In this document: in pieces, positions 1 through 9,508 of the stretch
How positions within the stretch are numbered: position 1 is the first letter of the stretch
Layout: the number at the start of each line of letters is the position of its first letter
NCBI GenBank assembly: GCA_013138735.1
Contig: WTCE01000026.1
Span: 123,386 to 187,385 of the forward strand
DNA from: Crocinitomix sp.
GTDB lineage: Bacteria; Bacteroidota; Bacteroidia; Flavobacteriales_D; Crocinitomicaceae
DNA: 64,000 nucleotides
Reading direction: 5' to 3'
Program-made: the position numbers and the translations under genes
The notes under the pieces: generated by a model
Told to the model about the DNA's origin: nothing
Database searches by the model: none
The model's input: only the letters and a program-made list of their open reading frames with translations

Positions 1-1000
1 CATCTCCGTTATCAATCCCCATTAAGGTATCTAATTGTCCGTCTCTATATTTTGAATTACCAACCCATGTAATATCTCCGAAATAATATTCTTCTCCTTT
101 TTCAATGTAAATATCAATTCCCATGTGCTTTTCATCAATTACATAAACTGAATCTTTCACAATGGCTGCATCACGCAAACCAACGGCATTGTATTTATCA
201 ATAATTGCTGCCTTATCACGTGCGTAAGCTGTAAGGTTGAATTTAGAGCGTTTAAAAAGGCGCATAATCCCCTTCTGCTTCGTATCCTTCATTGTTCTTC
301 TGATACCATTATCAGAATAACTTACTTTAGTTTTAATTTTAGTGTAGGTTGAAGCATCCGAAGATTCATTTATTACCTCATTGTCATAGACATTAATATG
401 CGCGATTTTAATTCGCTCTTTTTTGTCAACTTTAATAATAAAATTTCTAGAATTAAAATTGTTAGTGTCCTGCTCTTGGATGATATCAATTTTCGCACGA
501 TAAAACCCTTTTTCGTTATAATATCCTTTGATAATGTTTTTTGTATTCTGAATTAAAGACTCCGTAATGGTTTTTCCTTCATACAAATCAATAATCTCCT
601 TCAAATTATCCTCTTCTCCTTTACGAATACCACCGGCAAATTTAAACTTGTTTAATTTGGGACGTCCTTGCAATTTAATTGTCAGAAATATATCATCTCC
701 AATAACCTTGTCAGACAAAATTTGAACATCAGAAAAATACTCTTGTTCCCATAAGGTTTGAATCGCTTTAGAAATATCTTGTCCTGGAATAGTAATTTCT
801 TTCCCTACAGTCAGACCAGAAACTAGTCGAATGGCATCTGTATCCAAATGATCAACGCCTACAATTTGGCAAGCGGCAATGGTATACTTTTTGGGTTCTA
901 AAAAAGAATTGTCACCACCAATGATGTTCTCCCCTTTAATTTGGGCAAAAATTCCACCAGAAAAGGCTATGGAAACGAGTACTATAAGATATTTAATCAT
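1..1000 (-). CDS. bamA: Outer membrane protein assembly factor BamA, N-terminal part (cut by window edge)
   Basis: The first 333 residues of an Omp85-family protein that inserts beta-barrel proteins into the outer membrane; the C-terminal barrel lies beyond base 1. It starts with a signal peptide (MIKYLIVLVSIAFSGGIFAQ) and continues with POTRA-like modules, for example a segment around residues 45-100 reading VGVDHLDTDAIRLVSGLTVG and then a stretch about opening at a FSDV site. The start ATG overlaps the 3' end of uppS by 8 nt, so the two genes are probably translated together. The uppS-bamA order is common in Flavobacteriia, where OmpH/Skp genes usually follow. The identification is firm from POTRA character plus context; only the barrel is missing from view. 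Confidence 0.88.
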   Translation of the reverse strand, partial: MIKYLIVLVSIAFSGGIFAQIKGENIIGGDNSFLEPKKYTIAACQIVGVDHLDTDAIRLVSGLTVGKEITIPGQDISKAIQTLWEQEYFSDVQILSDKVIGDDIFLTIKLQGRPKLNKFKFAGGIRKGEEDNLKEIIDLYEGKTITESLIQNTKNIIKGYYNEKGFYRAKIDIIQEQDTNNFNSRNFIIKVDKKERIKIAHINVYDNEVINESSDASTYTKIKTKVSYSDNGIRRTMKDTKQKGIMRLFKRSKFNLTAYARDKAAIIDKYNAVGLRDAAIVKDSVYVIDEKHMGIDIYIEKGEEYYFGDITWVGNSKYRDGQLDTLMGIDNGD

Positions 1001-1769
1001 TCTTGTCTAATTCGTTCAACTGTCCACCTATTAAACCAAACCTACGCTCTCGCGTTTGGTATTCATAGACAGCTCTGTAAAAATCTTCTTTTTTAAAATC
1101 TGGCCAAAAGACGGGCGTAAAATGCAATTCGCTATAAGCTAACTGCCACAATAAGAAATTGCTAATTCTAATTTCGCCACTTGTTCTGATCATTAATTCA
1201 GGATCAGGTATTCCGGCAGTATATAAATGATTTGCAACGAGGTTGTCATCAATATCGTCCAACTCAATGTCTCCCGACTTATACTTTTCAGCTATGCGTT
1301 TGATGGCTTGCTTCATTTCAGACTTGGCACTATAATTTAACGCTAAGACTAAAACAGTTCCTTTATTCGTCTCTGTTCGTTTAATCGCATTTAACAACTC
1401 CTTTCTACAACTGTCTGGTAAATCAGCTGTATTACCAATTGTTAAAAGGCGAACGTCATTATTATTTAATGATTCAATTTCATTTGAAATGGTGTTGACT
1501 AAAAGATCCATTAGACCATCAACCTCTTCTTTTGGTCGATTCCAGTTTTCGGTAGAAAAAGCGTACAAAGTCAAATACTTAACATTGATCTCGCTTGCTG
1601 CCGTTAATGCCTCACGAACTGATTCAACACCAGTTGCATGACCAACCAGGCGCATTTGCCCTTTTTCTGTTGCCCAGCGTCCATTGCCGTCCATAATAAT
1701 GGCTACGTGCTCCGGAATATTGTCTTTATCTAATTTGTCTTTATAGTCCATTTCTATTGAGAAGAACAA
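993..1769 (-). CDS. uppS: Isoprenyl transferase (undecaprenyl diphosphate synthase)
   Basis: Cis-prenyltransferase that condenses isopentenyl diphosphates onto farnesyl diphosphate to make the C55 lipid carrier for peptidoglycan and other surface glycans; cytoplasmic or membrane-associated. Family motifs are present in order: IMDGNGRWA with the catalytic Asp (residue 27 of the long form), YAFSTENWNRP near residue 70-80, and the C-terminal RTSGEIRISNFLLWQ followed by HFTPVFWPDF. The length (258 aa) is normal. The second Met (base 1751, MDYKDKLDKDNIPEH) fits the family start better than the first, so the true protein may be 252 aa. It overlaps bamA, which makes a cell-envelope operon. Confidence 0.95.
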   Translation of the reverse strand: MFFSIEMDYKDKLDKDNIPEHVAIIMDGNGRWATEKGQMRLVGHATGVESVREALTAASEINVKYLTLYAFSTENWNRPKEEVDGLMDLLVNTISNEIESLNNNDVRLLTIGNTADLPDSCRKELLNAIKRTETNKGTVLVLALNYSAKSEMKQAIKRIAEKYKSGDIELDDIDDNLVANHLYTAGIPDPELMIRTSGEIRISNFLLWQLAYSELHFTPVFWPDFKKEDFYRAVYEYQTRERRFGLIGGQLNELDKND

Positions 1770-1911
1770 ATTTGCATGATTTTTTCCACAAATCCACGCA
1801 TTCTAAACGGGATTATGTGTTTTAAATTGTTTTATTAACAAAGCTTAACAGCGCCTAGTTCAATTTCGAACGCAAACACTGAGCTGCTCATGCATACTGT
1901 ATAATACCAAA

Positions 1912-1943
1912 AAAAGGGATCACCTTTAGTTGGGACCCCTTTT
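1912..1943 (-). terminator. Hairpin terminator downstream of atpDC
   Basis: Bases 1912-1921 and 1934-1943 form a 10-bp stem. Read on the minus strand it is AAAAGGGGUC with one G-U wobble, and pairing is poorer on the plus strand, which points to minus-strand use. It lies about 20 nt after the atpC stop, where the atpDC transcript should end. A short run of T follows the stem. Confidence 0.6.
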
Positions 1944-1961
1944 AAATTATTCGTTTCTAGT

Positions 1962-2252
1962 TTATTCGGCCAATACAATAACGCTATTGTCTTTTACCTC
2001 AATAATGCCACCGTTTATTTCAAATTCAAAACTTTCTTTGCCTTTGAATTCCTCATTGTACTTACCTACAAACTCCTCGCTTTCGTTTTCAGTTACTAAT
2101 TGGTCCACTTTTACTGAACCTTTTGCTAAAGCAGAAATCATTGGAGCATGGCCATTTAAGATTCCAAAAGAACCGTCAATGCCAGGTAAAACAACATGAG
2201 AAATGTTGCCTCTGAATAATGTTTCGTCTGGTGTGATTACCTCTAATAACAT
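1962..2252 (-). CDS. atpC: F1Fo ATP synthase epsilon subunit
   Basis: Small 96-residue epsilon subunit of the F1 central stalk, containing only the N-terminal beta-sandwich type domain (MLLEVITPDETLFRGNISHV, then VLPGIDGSFGILNGHAPMIS, the most conserved epsilon motif). The long C-terminal helical hairpin of E. coli epsilon (about 139 aa) is absent, as is usual in Bacteroidota. It sits 13 nt downstream of atpD and is followed by a hairpin terminator, so it is the last gene of an atpDC operon. The remaining ATP synthase genes are not in this window, which fits the split arrangement known in flavobacteria. Confidence 0.95.
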   Translation of the reverse strand: MLLEVITPDETLFRGNISHVVLPGIDGSFGILNGHAPMISALAKGSVKVDQLVTENESEEFVGKYNEEFKGKESFEFEINGGIIEVKDNSVIVLAE

Positions 2253-2265
2253 TTTATTCTATTTT

Positions 2266-3792
<1,527 letters not shown>

Positions 3793-3807
3793 TTAATTTT
3801 CGTGGTG

Positions 3808-3836
3808 CAAATTTAGTTCTTTTTATTCTTTAGCAA
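3808..3836 (-). promoter_or_regulatory. Bacteroidota-type promoter for atpDC
   Basis: On the minus strand TTG (3834-3836), an 18-nt spacer, then TAAATTTG (3808-3815), an exact match to the TAnnTTTG -7 element. Transcription would begin about 35 nt upstream of the atpD ATG. Confidence 0.7.
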
Positions 3837-3840
3837 GGGC

Positions 3841-3867
3841 TTGATGCTAGTTTTTTACATAACTTTG
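3841..3867 (+). promoter_or_regulatory. Candidate promoter for ribF
   Basis: TTG (3841-3843), a 16-nt spacer and TAACTTTG (3860-3867), matching TAnnTTTG. It is divergent from the atpD promoter, with the two elements only about 5 nt apart, and leaves a 5' leader of roughly 120 nt before ribF. The leader shows no FMN-riboswitch motif that I can recognise. Confidence 0.5.
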
Positions 3868-3993
3868 ATTAAAATTTATAAACAATTTCATTTATTCGGG
3901 TTAGAATGAATGAAAAGTGCAAATTATTTTCATTCCAAAAGATGACCTTAAGTGTGTTTAATTTGAATTTCTTAATTGACCTAAAATAAATCA

Positions 3994-4923
3994 ATGAACG
4001 TTTATTATTCAATTGACGAAGTTCCCCAAATAAAAAATGCTGTTCTAACGCTAGGAACATTTGATGGTGTGCACTTAGGACATCAGGAAATTATTAACTT
4101 TTTAAAGAAAAGCGCGCAAGAGCTTGACGGCGAGACTGTCTTGTTCACATTACACCCGCATCCAAGAATTGTTTTAAACCCAACTGATCATGGAATGACA
4201 TTGATTCAATCAATTGATGAGCGAATTAAAAAATTGGAACGGTTTGGGATTGATCATTTAATCCTTTATCCTTTTTCTGTAGATTTTTCAAGATTGTCTG
4301 CCACAGCATTTGTTCGGGATATTTTGGTGAACAAAATCAATGTTAAATTAATGACAATTGGCTATAATCATCATTTCGGACGTAATCGCGAAGGAAATTT
4401 GGAATTACTGAAAGAATTGGGCACGACTTATGATTTTCAGGTTCAAGAAATACCAGCTTTTAGTAAATCAGACATTAATATCAGCTCAACAAAAATTAGA
4501 AAAGCTATACTAGATGGTGACATTGAAAAAGCGAACACTTTTTTAGGCGAACCATTTCAATTTGAGGGTAAGGTGCTGCATGGCGATAAAATTGGCACTA
4601 AAATTGGTTTTCCTACTGCAAACATAGCGCCGCACGACGAGAATCAAGTTATTCCTAAAAATGGCGTTTATGCTGTTAAGGTAAGGGTTAATAACAAACG
4701 TTATGGCGGAATGATGAATATTGGTACGCGCCCAACGGTTGGCAAATCGGACGAACGCCGAATTGAAGTCAACCTTTTTGACTTTGATGAAATGATTTAT
4801 GGACAAGAGCTTGCCGTGTCAGTTTATAACAGGATACGCTCAGAGCAAAGCTTTGAATCGCTTGAGGCCTTGAAGGAACAATTACATTATGATAAAGAAG
4901 TTTGTCACGATATTTTGCATTAG
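3994..4923 (+). CDS. ribF: Bifunctional riboflavin kinase / FAD synthetase
   Basis: Converts riboflavin to FMN and then FAD in the cytoplasm. The N-terminal adenylyltransferase domain carries LTLGTFDGVHLGHQEII (GTFDGVHLGH at 21-30), GYNHHFGRNREGN and the ISSTKIRKAI motif. The C-terminal flavokinase domain (about 185-305) carries GDKIGTKIGFPTANI and MNIGTRPTVG followed by IEVNLFDFD and IYG. The length of 309 aa is normal. Flavin made here would serve SdhA, SQR and acyl-CoA dehydrogenase encoded nearby, although no operon link is seen. The next gene starts inside its last 35 nt. Confidence 0.97.
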   Translation: MNVYYSIDEVPQIKNAVLTLGTFDGVHLGHQEIINFLKKSAQELDGETVLFTLHPHPRIVLNPTDHGMTLIQSIDERIKKLERFGIDHLILYPFSVDFSRLSATAFVRDILVNKINVKLMTIGYNHHFGRNREGNLELLKELGTTYDFQVQEIPAFSKSDINISSTKIRKAILDGDIEKANTFLGEPFQFEGKVLHGDKIGTKIGFPTANIAPHDENQVIPKNGVYAVKVRVNNKRYGGMMNIGTRPTVGKSDERRIEVNLFDFDEMIYGQELAVSVYNRIRSEQSFESLEALKEQLHYDKEVCHDILH

Positions 4924-5464
4924 TATTTTCCAAGTTATTGGTTATTCACAAACCAATCATCTGTTTGAATCATTGGAAGAGGCTTTGCAAGTGCATCCAG
5001 ATTCTGTTTACAGATTGGATTTAAGTCGTGCATCCTTAAAAGAGGTTCCAAAAGAAATTTTCAATTTTAAAAATTTGCGTGAGTTAGATCTTTCAAAAAA
5101 TAAACTAACGGAACTTCCGAATCAATTTGTTTTTGAAAAGCTGGAAGTACTGCACTTAACTAAGAATAAACTTGAGAAGTTTCCAAAAGTAATTTGTAAA
5201 AACAAAAACCTAAAACAGCTCTTTTTAGGTAAAAATCGGATTTCTGAAATTCCTGAGTGTATTGGTGAGTTGAGTGAATTGGTGATTTTTGACATTTGGT
5301 TCAATACCATATCCGTTATCCCAGATTCAATTACAAAATTAAGGAAACTAAGATCTTTTGATTTGCGCGGCATGAATTATAGTGACGAATTTCAAAAAGA
5401 ATGGCGTGATAAATTGCCTTGGGTGACGATTCAGTTTGATGTGGGTTGTGATTGCGGAATTTGA
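4889..5464 (+). CDS. Secreted leucine-rich-repeat protein
   Basis: A 191-residue protein with a signal peptide (MIKKFVTIFCISIFQVIGYS) followed by about five leucine-rich repeats of the form LxxLDLSxNxLxxLP: LRELDLSKNKLTELP, LEVLHLTKNKLEKFP, LKQLFLGKNRISEIP and LVIFDIWFNTISVIP are the clearest. The C-terminus ends with DVGCDCGI, a Cys pair that may be a disulfide. The ATG overlaps the ribF 3' end by 35 nt in another frame and has an AAGGAA-like sequence 10 nt upstream. LRR proteins bind partners, often proteins or polysaccharide; no enzymatic domain is visible and the ligand cannot be told. Confidence 0.8.
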   Translation: MIKKFVTIFCISIFQVIGYSQTNHLFESLEEALQVHPDSVYRLDLSRASLKEVPKEIFNFKNLRELDLSKNKLTELPNQFVFEKLEVLHLTKNKLEKFPKVICKNKNLKQLFLGKNRISEIPECIGELSELVIFDIWFNTISVIPDSITKLRKLRSFDLRGMNYSDEFQKEWRDKLPWVTIQFDVGCDCGI

Positions 5465-5588
5465 TCTAGGAGGTAGTGTTTGTGTTAAGTTAAATTAAGC
5501 CCTACAACACCTGTAAATGTATCATTCACAATAAAATAATTCACTACAACCTGTCTAACCTCATTCCATAAATTGAGTTTTATCATAA

Positions 5589-5616
5589 TTTGGGTGTATG
5601 TCAGAGCATACCTTTG
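5589..5616 (+). promoter_or_regulatory. Promoter of the sqr-tusE-dsrE2 operon, with a short dyad
   Basis: TTTG (5589-5592), a 16-nt spacer and TACCTTTG (5609-5616), an exact TAnnTTTG element. Transcription would begin about 15 nt before the sqr ATG. A GTATG/CATAC dyad (5596-5600 and 5607-5611) sits between the two boxes, where a regulator could bind. Confidence 0.55.
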
Positions 5617-5636
5617 ACACCTAAATCTAAAGAAAA

Positions 5637-6887
5637 ATGAAAAACTTAGTGATTCTCGGTGCTGGTACAGGTGGAACAATGATGGCAAATCATATGATAA
5701 AAAGATTGCCAAAAAAGGATTGGAAAATCACAATTGTTGATCAATACAAAACACATTATTATCAACCTGGGTTTTTATTTCTTCCTTTTGATATGTACAA
5801 ATCAAAAGACGTGAAGAAAAAAGGTGGAAAATTTATTCCGAAGGGGGTAAATTATATTTTGCAAAAAATTGACAAGATTGTTCCCGAAAAGAACGAGGTC
5901 ATTTTAGAGAATGAAACCTTGAACTATGATATTTTAATCATTGCAACAGGAACCAAAATTGCTCCTGAAGAAACTGAAGGTATGCTAGGTGACGAATGGC
6001 ATAAAAGCATTTTTGACTTTTACACTTATGAAGGCTCTAAAGCCTTACGTAACAAACTGCGCGAGTGGGAAGGCGGGAAATTAGTTGTACATATTACAGA
6101 AATGCCAATTAAATGCCCGGTCGCACCACTCGAATTTGCTTTTTTAGCTGATTCATTCTTCAAACACAAAGAAATGCGTGACAAAGTGGACATCACTTAT
6201 GTTACACCATTGGACGGTGCCTTCACGAAACCAAAAGCTACTGAAACGCTACACTATTTACTCGAAGAAAAACAGATTAAAGAGGTTACTAATTTCAATA
6301 TTGAAAAAGTAGATTCTGAAAACGGTAAAATCATAGATTACGCAGGCGTAGAGGTAGAATACGACCTTTTAGTCACTACCCCAACAAATTTAGGAGATGA
6401 AATGATTGAAAGGTCAGGTTTGGGTGACGACATGAATTTTGTACCGACAAATAAAGGGAGCCTTCAATCTAAACAGCACGAAAACATTTTTGTTATTGGA
6501 GATGCATCTAATATCCCGGCTTCAAAAGCAGGGTCTGTAGCCCATTTCGAAGGTGAAATACTTGAAGACAATATCATGCGATTTATTGAAGGAAAACCGC
6601 TAAAAGAAGAATTTGATGGACATTCAAATTGCTTTATTGAAACAGGTAATGGAAAAGCACTTTTAATAGACTTCAACTACACACAGGAACCTGTAACGGG
6701 ACAATTTCCATTTCCAGGCGTAGGTCCATTATCCCTTTTAAAAGAAACCAGAATGAACCACATGGGAAAACTAGCCTTTAGATGGATTTATTGGAATATG
6801 TTATTAAAAGGGACAGCGATCCCCTTTGTATCGAACGCAATGAGCAAAAAAGGAAAGAATATTGAAAATGTTGAAAATAAAGATTAA
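5637..6887 (+). CDS. sqr: Sulfide:quinone oxidoreductase-like flavoprotein
   Basis: FAD enzyme of the NDH-2/SQR family that probably oxidises sulfide and passes electrons to the quinone pool at the inner face of the membrane. It has an N-terminal GAGTGGTMMA dinucleotide motif (8-17), an ATGTK motif near 104 and the second FAD motif NIFVIGDASNIPASKAGSVA near 284-302. Two Cys match the redox pair of SQRs: C160 in MPIKCPVAPLEF and C332 in HSNCFIETG. The third Cys near position 128 of many SQRs is absent. The C-terminus is amphipathic and basic, as in membrane-bound members. It heads an operon with two sulfur-relay genes, which supports sulfide rather than NADH as substrate. Confidence 0.82.
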   Translation: MKNLVILGAGTGGTMMANHMIKRLPKKDWKITIVDQYKTHYYQPGFLFLPFDMYKSKDVKKKGGKFIPKGVNYILQKIDKIVPEKNEVILENETLNYDILIIATGTKIAPEETEGMLGDEWHKSIFDFYTYEGSKALRNKLREWEGGKLVVHITEMPIKCPVAPLEFAFLADSFFKHKEMRDKVDITYVTPLDGAFTKPKATETLHYLLEEKQIKEVTNFNIEKVDSENGKIIDYAGVEVEYDLLVTTPTNLGDEMIERSGLGDDMNFVPTNKGSLQSKQHENIFVIGDASNIPASKAGSVAHFEGEILEDNIMRFIEGKPLKEEFDGHSNCFIETGNGKALLIDFNYTQEPVTGQFPFPGVGPLSLLKETRMNHMGKLAFRWIYWNMLLKGTAIPFVSNAMSKKGKNIENVENKD

Positions 6888-6899
6888 TAAATAATAATT

Positions 6900-7208
6900 A
6901 TGGAAGAGGTAATAGCGAACAAATCGATAAAAGTAAATGAAGAAGGATACCTGACTGATTTTGCGCAATGGGACAAAAGTATTGGCCTTGAAATAGCGAC
7001 TAAAAAAGGTATTGAAATGACTGACAGACATTGGGAAGTTGTTGATTATTTACAAGACAAACACAAAAAGGAAGAAGCACTTTCAATTAGAGGAATTAAA
7101 AAAAGTGGCATTTTTAACGTGAAAGAATTTTACGGATTATTTCCAGGCGGCCCTTTAAAAGTATCAACAATGATTGCCGGAATTCCAAAACCTAAAAGTT
7201 GTATTTAA
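6900..7208 (+). CDS. tusE: DsrC/TusE family sulfur-carrier protein
   Basis: A 102-residue DsrC/TusE fold protein that carries sulfur as a persulfide or trisulfide on a flexible C-terminal arm. The arm ends with GIPKPKSCI, so the conserved penultimate Cys (C101) is present. The second Cys, ten residues earlier in true DsrC, is Met here, which makes this a single-Cys TusE-like form. Other family features are GYLTDFAQWD and MTDRHWEVVDYL. It lies 12 nt after sqr and 20 nt before a DsrE-family gene. No dsrAB is in view. I infer that it takes sulfane sulfur produced by SQR, handed over by the DsrE-like protein. Confidence 0.85.
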   Translation: MEEVIANKSIKVNEEGYLTDFAQWDKSIGLEIATKKGIEMTDRHWEVVDYLQDKHKKEEALSIRGIKKSGIFNVKEFYGLFPGGPLKVSTMIAGIPKPKSCI

Positions 7209-7228
7209 CCTTTACTAAATAGATAATT

Positions 7229-7702
7229 ATGCCTACAACAGTTAGAAAAATGCTTTTTATTCTATCGAAAGCAACAATTGAGAATGTATACGCCGCTTTT
7301 ATAATGGCCAATGGCGCTAGAATGGAAGGGATAGAATCAGAAATATTCTTTACATTTTTTGGATTAGAAGCAATTCAAAAAAAGAAGTTAGAACATTTAC
7401 ATGTGGCCACAGTTGGTAATCCAGCAATGCACATGCCGACACTACTGGGTGGACTTCCTGGTATGGAAGCTTTGGCAACGCGAATGATGAAAAAGGAAAT
7501 GGAAAAATTGGACATGCCGCCTATTGGTGAATTTCTAGAAATTCTTTCAGATTCTGGTGTAAAGCTTTGGGGCTGCAAGTTAGCCGTGGATATGTTTCAC
7601 CTTAAAAAAGAGGACCTTATTGATGACTTAGATGGTATTATTACTGTCGGCGATTTTTATAATCGTGCCGATACCGACGGCACCCAAATGTTATTTGTAT
7701 AA
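7229..7702 (+). CDS. DsrE/DsrF/DrsH-like (DsrE2-type) sulfurtransferase
   Basis: A 157-residue member of the DsrE family, resembling DsrE2. The candidate sulfur-binding residue is its only Cys, C116 in VKLWGCKLAVDMF, followed by the family's LIDDLDGIITVGDFY region. A hydrophobic N-terminal half with many Met (FFGLEAIQKKK, then GNPAMHMPTLLGGLPGME) is typical of DsrE2. It is the third gene of the sqr operon. The family moves sulfane sulfur between rhodaneses, TusA and DsrC-like proteins. It ends convergently with the glycosyltransferase gene, about 50 nt away, with no strong terminator visible. Confidence 0.8.
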   Translation: MPTTVRKMLFILSKATIENVYAAFIMANGARMEGIESEIFFTFFGLEAIQKKKLEHLHVATVGNPAMHMPTLLGGLPGMEALATRMMKKEMEKLDMPPIGEFLEILSDSGVKLWGCKLAVDMFHLKKEDLIDDLDGIITVGDFYNRADTDGTQMLFV

Positions 7703-7750
7703 TTCCTGTGTGAATTATTCCTACAAATTTTGACTTCATAATTGTCATTT

Positions 7751-8704
7751 TTAGTTACGTCCCACAGTAATTGAAAATTTCAATTGTGAATGTTGAATAT
7801 AAGTTGCTAAATACTCCTGCTCATACTGCCCTTTAGTAGGAATTAATATTGCTTTTTTATTTAACCCAACCATTTCCATAATTGTGGTGTAACCTGCTCT
7901 TGAATAAACACAATTGCTTTGTGCAATTAGCAATGATAATTCTGCAGTAGTTGGATTGACGAACGAATCGTATTGGTCGACTTTAGCTCCTACGAATGCA
8001 ATATTACTTCCTAAGTCGGCCGCCTTATTTTTACAATCATTCAAAAAATTAGTACGTTCAGGTTCAGGTCCTGACAAGATCACTAAAAAGTCATATTTAT
8101 GCTGGACTTCTATTTTTTCGAATCGATTTAATAGCCCAATAAAATGAACCGGAATTTTAATTTCAGCATTTGACAACTCTCCTGTCAAGGTTCGCTTTTC
8201 ATCATCTGGCACCCAGCAGCAATCATACTTTTCGATTAACCGTTTAATGATCCAATTGGTAATCATTTTAAAAGTGGGGACTTGCAAATTGAGTTGATGG
8301 GTTATTATTACGGATGGAATATCTGCATGATAAAAACCGTAACGATTGTCAGAGATTACGTAATCCACCTTGTTTGTTTCGACATACTTTTTAAGCCAGC
8401 TATTTTCCTTTTTTATGGCTTTCATTATTCTTTTTTGCTGCCGCGCCATTTGCAAATAGGTCGACTTTGTTGAATCTAATTGAATATCATAACCCTGCAA
8501 GGTTTCGGTTTTAATCCCAGGAAAATCTATTTTAATGAAATTCAATTGCTGTTCATTCCCTGCAAAAACGACTTCATTATTCGCCTTGATTAAGGTGCGA
8601 ATAACTGAAACACAACGAGTGGTATGACCCATACCCCAATCTAAAGCGGCTATAAGCACTTTTTGATTTTTGATTGTTTCTGGAATTAAAATGGGGTTGA
8701 CCAT
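7751..8704 (-). CDS. MurG-like (GT28-type) glycosyltransferase
   Basis: A GT-B glycosyltransferase of 317 residues from the chosen ATG (an upstream TTG would add four). The N-terminal domain has a Gly-rich acceptor-side loop, VLIAALDWGMGHTTRC. The C-terminal domain has the UDP-sugar binding segment YSRAGYTTIMEMVGL followed by AILIPTKGQYEQEYLA, which matches the SxAG...E...P...Q pattern of MurG and related GT28 enzymes. It is too divergent to be MurG itself, and the true substrate is unknown; similar genes in flavobacteria are annotated only as glycosyltransferases. The start codon sits in the loop of an 8-bp hairpin (8693-8714). Confidence 0.75.
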   Translation of the reverse strand: MVNPILIPETIKNQKVLIAALDWGMGHTTRCVSVIRTLIKANNEVVFAGNEQQLNFIKIDFPGIKTETLQGYDIQLDSTKSTYLQMARQQKRIMKAIKKENSWLKKYVETNKVDYVISDNRYGFYHADIPSVIITHQLNLQVPTFKMITNWIIKRLIEKYDCCWVPDDEKRTLTGELSNAEIKIPVHFIGLLNRFEKIEVQHKYDFLVILSGPEPERTNFLNDCKNKAADLGSNIAFVGAKVDQYDSFVNPTTAELSLLIAQSNCVYSRAGYTTIMEMVGLNKKAILIPTKGQYEQEYLATYIQHSQLKFSITVGRN

Positions 8705-8714
8705 AATCAACCCC
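8693..8714 (-). promoter_or_regulatory. Hairpin with the glycosyltransferase start codon in its loop
   Basis: GGGGTTGA (8693-8700) pairs perfectly with TCAACCCC (8707-8714). The 6-nt loop contains the ATG (8702-8704 on the minus strand). In the mRNA this would hold the initiation site in a GC-containing stem. A regulatory role is inferred only. Confidence 0.4.
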
Positions 8715-8878
8715 AAATTTAATATTAAATACGCTAAAGTTTCTTTCTAATTTCCCAAGATAGAAACGCGACCAGTTTTCATAACTACACCGTCAACAAG
8801 GACTGTGTAAGTTTTGTTTTAAGGATTCCGTGAATTACAAAAAAGAATAATAACATAATACTGGGGAAGGAACGTTGT

Positions 8879-9432
8879 TTAATAAAAAAAATCAAAACGG
8901 CCGTCGGTAACTTTCAATAATGTATCACTCTCACAATCAGAGTTTGTTAAATTCAACGAAAAAGTCCCGGAAATAATATTTTCAATTTTGTTCAAATAGG
9001 TGACGCTCACTATACCCATATTCGGTGTTAAACTATCGAAATAATAATCACACATTTCGCCGTGCCAATTTCTATACCCTAATAATTTATTATCACCAAA
9101 CATCTCAATTTCATAATCGCCAGTTGCATTAATATCACTGTCCCTAATACGTATATTGTCACTAAAATCTTCTTTATATCTAGTACCCTGTATTCCTAAA
9201 TATTTATCTACTTCAGAAAAAGACCCACTTATCGGAGGGGAATCCCAATAAGAATCACCACCACCAGCTACAAACAGCTCTCCATCAATATAACAACCAA
9301 AGGTGTTTAAACTCTGGTGGGTTAAAGGTGGCATTACTGGCTCTATCGGTTCAGGTTCAATGGGTGGTTTATTGCAGGAAAAAAGGCCAACAAATAGGAT
9401 AAAAGCTAAGTAAATAAAGATCTATTTTTCAT
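8879..9432 (-). pseudogene. Tandem lipoprotein family, copy 1 (frameshifted in signal peptide)
   Basis: The ATG at 9432 opens MKNRSLFT and hits TAG after eight codons. Compared with intact copy 3, a net loss of 4 nt inside the signal peptide shifts the frame. The restored frame reads LAFILFVGLFSC, a lipobox, then NKPPIEPEPIEPVMPP and joins the open 151-residue body ending at 8879. The body holds the family features NTFGCYIDGELFVA, a WDSPPISGSF segment, CDYYF, a GTFSLNL strand and the C-terminal ITDGRFDFFY-like tail. The rest of the gene is intact, so the lesion may be recent, reversible, or an assembly error. The family looks like short secreted Bacteroidota lipoproteins (DUF6252-like); function unknown. 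Confidence 0.65.
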
Positions 9433-9508
9433 AGTACTGGGCGTTTGTTTTATAAAGTTAAGTATAAATGAATGAAGCAATTATGATAAACATGAGATTC
9501 CCAACTGA
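9433..9508. repeat. Intergenic repeat shared with 10992-11067
   Basis: The spacer upstream of copy 1 is nearly the same as the one upstream of copy 3: both share a GTACTGGGCGTTTGTTTTATAA block and an AAGTATAAATGA block in the same order. It shows that the duplicated unit includes the flanking sequence. Confidence 0.7.

Noticed and set aside
1930..2199. Plus-strand ORF over atpC
   Set aside because: Shadow of atpC in the opposite strand; no family features.
3868..3993. FMN riboswitch in the ribF leader
   Set aside because: No conserved RFN-element blocks are visible in the 120-nt leader.
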